Positions 49,931-52,564 of a stretch of DNA of 52,564 bases are shown in pieces. Origin of the DNA: Psychrobacillus antarcticus (GTDB lineage: Bacteria > Bacillota > Bacilli > Bacillales_A > Planococcaceae); NCBI RefSeq assembly GCF_029533155.1, contig NZ_JAIZDB010000022.1:1-52564 (forward strand), read 5' to 3'. The translations under genes and the position numbers were made by a program. The notes under the pieces were generated by a model. It was not told the origin of the DNA. It searched no databases and saw nothing but the letters and a program-made list of their open reading frames with translations. Numbering within the stretch: position 1 is the first letter of the stretch; every line of letters begins with the position of its first letter.

Positions 49931-50103
49931 GGGAATGTAGAAATACTTTTGACTTGATAAATAAGTATAAATTGGCTTCTTCTGAAGGAGTCAATAAATT
50001 TTCTAATAGAATGATTAGATTTGAAGTGATGAAAAAAATATATTTAGATGGTAATGATCTTGTAGAAAATCATTTAAATGATCTGGCTAAACAGCTATCA
50101 TAA
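49900..50103 (+). CDS. Possible small protein, 67 codons
   Basis: GTG start, GGIPTVKELGECRNTFDLIN then helical K/N/E-rich sequence ending in NHLNDLAKQLS. There is no clear ribosome-binding site, and the first 12 codons overlap the structured segment at 49845. It could be a real helical protein or the tail of a lost gene. No family recognised. Confidence 0.3.
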   Translation: MGGIPTVKELGECRNTFDLINKYKLASSEGVNKFSNRMIRFEVMKKIYLDGNDLVENHLNDLAKQLS

Positions 50104-50309
50104 CGTCCAGTGTATTTAATGCTAAAATAAGAATCTTAGCTCACTCCTGTTCTAGCGATAGGTAGGAAGACTAAACCTAGAAGATTTAATCGCCGCTATG
50201 GGGTCAATTCTTTCATTTAAGCATATAAAATAACCCATTCTTGAGATAGAAGCTTAGACCGATCGTTCATTAGTCTGCCGATTCCTCTTGTGGGAACAGC
50301 TATTATATT
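50104..50309 (+). other. Gene-free region ending in a strong terminator, possible sRNA
   Basis: No coding frame of note, yet it leads into the perfect terminator at 50310. GACCGATCGTTCATTAGTC and GATTCC...GGGAAC words suggest local structure. A small RNA is possible; no known family was recognised and no clear promoter was found. Confidence 0.25.
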
Positions 50310-50347
50310 GACCAATTGATGTTGACACATCAATTGGTCTTTTTTAT
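50310..50347 (+). terminator. Strong terminator without an assigned gene
   Basis: GACCAATTGATGT and ACATCAATTGGTC (13 bp, perfect) with TGAC loop, then TTTTTTATT. The nearest upstream candidate is the weak 49900 frame, 200 bp away. Confidence 0.85.
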
Positions 50348-50686
50348 TGTACACAAATGTTGAACGGTAAAGTGGATATGGTTTTAATCACGAAGCATTT
50401 TATCGTTTTTATATTCTGTCAGAAGAAGAACAAATATTCTTGCCTCTTCACCCGCACCGGAAAAAATGATACTGTTCAAGGTAATCAAGGTACTATAATG
50501 CGAAATTTCTCAGTAGAAAAGAAGTTGTATATACGGAAAGTAAAATGAATTCAATAAATCAACCTATTGAATAGTGTTATTGTTCGTTTGAATAAATATT
50601 AGTACAACAAGCAGTACAGAAATTTTTGAACTAATCTATTTCAGGTTATTTTTTATTTATTATCGAGAGAGATCCCAATACAAATT
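50348..50686. other. Decayed coding debris
   Basis: A short stretch around 50390-50470 reads EAFYRFYILSEEEQIFLPLHPHRKK in one frame, protein-like but without start or family. Otherwise AT-rich and featureless. Confidence 0.3.
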
Positions 50687-51082
50687 AGTAAAAGAAATTA
50701 CAAGTTACAACATAACAAAAACAGCTATTCATTTGTTTAATAATTCTAATGAGATTGAGATTACTAAGGGAATATTAATAGAGGCTAATGGCCTTAGTAC
50801 TATCTATGATGAGGAAGAGCAAAGTTTTAATTTTGTATTATGGGCAAATTTGAACTAGATACGTTACTAGATACTCAATATCTTCGGATAGAAGTGTTGA
50901 AGGAAGATGAATTACGGCTATGCTCGGAGTTAGGGAATATAATGAATGAAGGATATTATTTTGAATATAATGGAACGCACAATTATAGTAGGAATTGCCT
51001 GGAGAAAGTTGTTACTTGGGAAGAGTATTTAGCGATATACGATGAGGGCAATGGAGATGCTTATTGGTCAAGTTGGGAATGA
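50687..51082 (+). pseudogene. Frameshifted small acidic protein, possibly immunity-like
   Basis: An upstream frame without a start reads HLFNNSNEIEITKGILIEA then IYDEEEQSFNFVLWANLN and stops at about 50860. The overlapping frame (ATG 50840, no ribosome-binding site) reads FELDTLLDTQYLRIEVLKED, then GYYFEYNGTHNYSRNCLE and EYLAIYDEGNGDAYWSSWE. Together they look like one acidic, W/Y-rich protein of about 130 residues broken by a frameshift, of the style of bacterial immunity proteins to polymorphic toxins. The downstream half, 80 codons, might still be made alone. Family not established. Confidence 0.4.
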
Positions 51083-51090
51083 ATATAGCA

Positions 51091-51134
51091 AAAAGTAGAT
51101 ATCTCCACATAAGTAGAAGTATCTACTTTTCTTT
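51091..51134 (+). terminator. Terminator after the small acidic gene
   Basis: AAAAGTAGATA pairs with TATCTACTTTT, followed by CTTTG. Just 9 bp after the stop at 51082, which suggests the gene was, or is, real. Confidence 0.7.
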
Positions 51135-51167
51135 GTTTCCGAATCTCTTTGATAATCTAAATCTCTC

Positions 51168-51254
51168 CTAGGCTAAGATAGTTTGTAATATAAGCTTTAA
51201 TAACTCTTCTGTTGTTTCTGGTAATTGTTCCGGTAAGCTTAATGGATGTTTCAT
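51168..51254 (-). CDS. 28-residue peptide gene
   Basis: ATG AAA CAT CCA..., encoding MKHPLSLPEQLPETTEELLK followed by LILQTILA. It has an excellent ribosome-binding site (AAAGGAGG, 8 bp before the ATG) and is too short for normal gene calling. The C-terminal half is a predicted amphipathic helix; there is no secretion signal. No neighbour suggests its role: it could be a short functional peptide, a leader, or the start of a truncated gene. The sequence from 51255 to 51513 holds its leader and no other gene. Confidence 0.5.
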   Translation of the reverse strand: MKHPLSLPEQLPETTEELLKLILQTILA

Positions 51255-51479
51255 TTCTGTTCCTCCTTTAATCTCGTATTCTATTAACAATATAGGCAAT
51301 CTAGTTCAAGTTTATGCATGATATTATAAAAAAGTTTTTAAATCTCTTTAAATAAGATTTGGCAGGTTCCATTGACTAAAGTTCCTGTATGACGTTTTGG
51401 CCAATATTCTATATTATGATCTAGTACCAGTACTTGACCGGGAGAGGTTCATAGCTAGTGAGAAGTCACGAAAAATAAA

Positions 51480-51515
51480 AAATTCCGTGGAAATTAATTT
51501 CCACGGAATTTTTTT
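51480..51515. terminator. Bidirectional terminator beyond the proline dehydrogenase gene
   Basis: AAATTCCGTGGAAATTAATTTCCACGGAATTT forms a perfect palindrome, in two 16-base halves, with A-tract left and T-tract right. It overlaps the stop codon region of the leftward gene. Confidence 0.88.
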
Positions 51516-52428
51516 ATTTTTGTTTCCTACGTTTAGATAAACGACCAACCACAAATGCTGAGACAGTTAAACCAATAGCGGTATTTGTTTTCTTGGTAAA
51601 TACTTGTTTCGAAACAAGTGTTAGATTTTGTGGTCTTTCTGCAAGGCGACGCATGAAGTAACCATACCAGTCAACTCCAAAGGGAACGTATGTACAGATA
51701 TTGTAACCTTCTTTAGCAAGTTGAAGTTGTAATTCTTTACGGAATCCATAAAGCATTTGGAATTCAAACTTGTCATTTGAAATATTATTGACCTTAACAA
51801 ACTGCTTAACATGGTCAATTACATTGTGATCATGCGTTGCGATGGATGTAAATTTCCCATTCAATAAGTGATATTCTATTAGTTTAATATAATTTTTATC
51901 TATTTCGGACTTATCTTGGTAAGCTAAACTTGCAGGTTCTTTGTATGCACCTTTAACAATTCGTAAGCGGTAATTTTTAAAACGTTGAATATTTTCTTCG
52001 GACTCAAGGAAGTATGCTTGGATAACAGTACCAATGTTTTGGTGCTCTTTAGTTAGTTCTCCCATCAATTCAAATGATGGGTGCAGACGAGCATAGTCTT
52101 CCATATCAAAGTTTACAAAGATATTGTATTGGTCAGCTAATTCTACTATTTCTTTTAAGTTTTGTAAGCAGAAATTCTGGTCAATATCCAAACCTAATTG
52201 TGATGGTTTTAGCGAGATATGTGCATCCACCTCTTCATCATGAATTGCTTGGATTAAAGCTAGAATTTGATTTTTTGCTGTAGTTGCCTCTGATTTTTCA
52301 AAAACAAATTCACCTAAGTTATCAACAGTACATGAGATACCATGCTTGTTTAACTCTTTAATACTAGTAATTGTTTCTGAGATGTTAGTACCAGCAACGA
52401 CACTTTGTGCACCCATTGTATTTTGCAA
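51514..52428 (-). CDS. Proline dehydrogenase, N-terminus atypical
   Basis: 304 residues, PRODH TIM barrel that oxidises proline to pyrroline-5-carboxylate with FAD: VVAGTNISETITSIKELNKHG, LRIVKGAYKEP, SIATHDHNVIDHV, FEFQMLYGFRKE, VPFGVDWYGYFMRRLAERP. Catalytic regions are complete. Relative to B. subtilis PutB (about 303 aa) roughly 20-25 residues before GAQSVVAG are missing. The only start is a TTG without a ribosome-binding site, and upstream in-frame sequence (VKNIAILCTFFLQ) reaches a stop near 52488. The C-terminus carries an extra 27 residues with a hydrophobic stretch (AIGLTVSAFVVGRL) and basic end, perhaps a membrane anchor. It may be 5'-damaged or initiate unusually. Confidence 0.85.
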   Translation of the reverse strand: MQNTMGAQSVVAGTNISETITSIKELNKHGISCTVDNLGEFVFEKSEATTAKNQILALIQAIHDEEVDAHISLKPSQLGLDIDQNFCLQNLKEIVELADQYNIFVNFDMEDYARLHPSFELMGELTKEHQNIGTVIQAYFLESEENIQRFKNYRLRIVKGAYKEPASLAYQDKSEIDKNYIKLIEYHLLNGKFTSIATHDHNVIDHVKQFVKVNNISNDKFEFQMLYGFRKELQLQLAKEGYNICTYVPFGVDWYGYFMRRLAERPQNLTLVSKQVFTKKTNTAIGLTVSAFVVGRLSKRRKQK

Positions 52429-52564
52429 GAAAAAAGTACAAAGTATTGCAATGTTTTTTACAGAGTGTTGCCACCAAAGATATCTTCAATTTGAACGGGA
52501 GAGCGCATTAGCTAGGCGATAACTTTCACCAACATATGTAATAATATGAGCGTGATGTATTAAT
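52429..52564. other. Window end, no gene recognised
   Basis: This would be the upstream region of the proline dehydrogenase gene. No ribosome-binding site or clear promoter is visible. Confidence 0.4.

Overview
The window looks like chromosomal DNA from a low-GC, spore-forming Gram-positive of the Bacillales, perhaps a Psychrobacillus/Lysinibacillus-like Planococcaceae. The evidence is strong AGGAGG ribosome-binding sites, many TTG/GTG starts, KinB-like kinases, a BclA-like surface domain protein, and intergenic repeats of types common in Bacillales. No rRNA, tRNA, CRISPR array, transposase or integrase was seen. The species cannot be fixed from the sequence alone.

Layout. 1-4.0 kb: two GC-richer dispersed repeats, then a SWIM/SNF2 helicase. 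4.2-6.3 kb: a plasmid-type partition module, made of a candidate iteron centromere, a ParM-like actin and a ParR-like adaptor. 6.3-9.0 kb: a remodelled stretch with two 76-bp hairpin elements, a lone BclA-type domain protein, a duplicated 3' piece of the parR-like gene, and a chimeric pseudogene joining a secreted-protein 5' end to a phnE 3' half. 9.1-16.1 kb: a MurNAc recovery operon (beta-lactamase-fold amidase, ABC importer without ATPase, BadF-type kinase, MurQ etherase, RpiR/MurR regulator). 16.3-17.9 kb: a small protein and an MscS-type channel. 18.3-22.4 kb: an amino acid permease and two amidinotransferase-fold enzymes (methylarginine-type), divergent from an IclR regulator with two tandem palindromic operators between them. 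22.6-26.1 kb: a polar amino acid ABC importer with an embedded lysine 6-dehydrogenase-like gene.

28.5-43.0 kb: a 13-gene amino-sugar glycan locus: RpiR regulator, YesL-like protein, ABC importer without ATPase, DUF4127 protein, FAD oxidoreductase, GHL10-like hydrolase, NanE epimerase, ROK kinase, esterase, GH20-like hexosaminidase and SGNH esterase. It has NanE and a ROK kinase but no sialidase or NanA, so the substrate is more likely a ManNAc- or other HexNAc-containing glycan. This is the best candidate for an undescribed pathway.

43.0-52.6 kb: a duplicated block with two tandem KinB-like kinases, then accessory DNA: an IclR 3' fragment next to another hairpin element, a broken DUF6155-like gene, a cytosine-5 methyltransferase with its predicted PD-(D/E)xK endonuclease, debris of possible immunity genes, an unreported-size 28-codon gene, and a proline dehydrogenase with an odd N-terminus.

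Recurring theme. Three partial gene duplications lie inside this one window. Two of them start directly after the same hairpin element (CCCTGTGTAAGAAAC arms). In a third, one copy keeps the small gene and has lost the kinase, while the other keeps the kinase and has lost the small gene.
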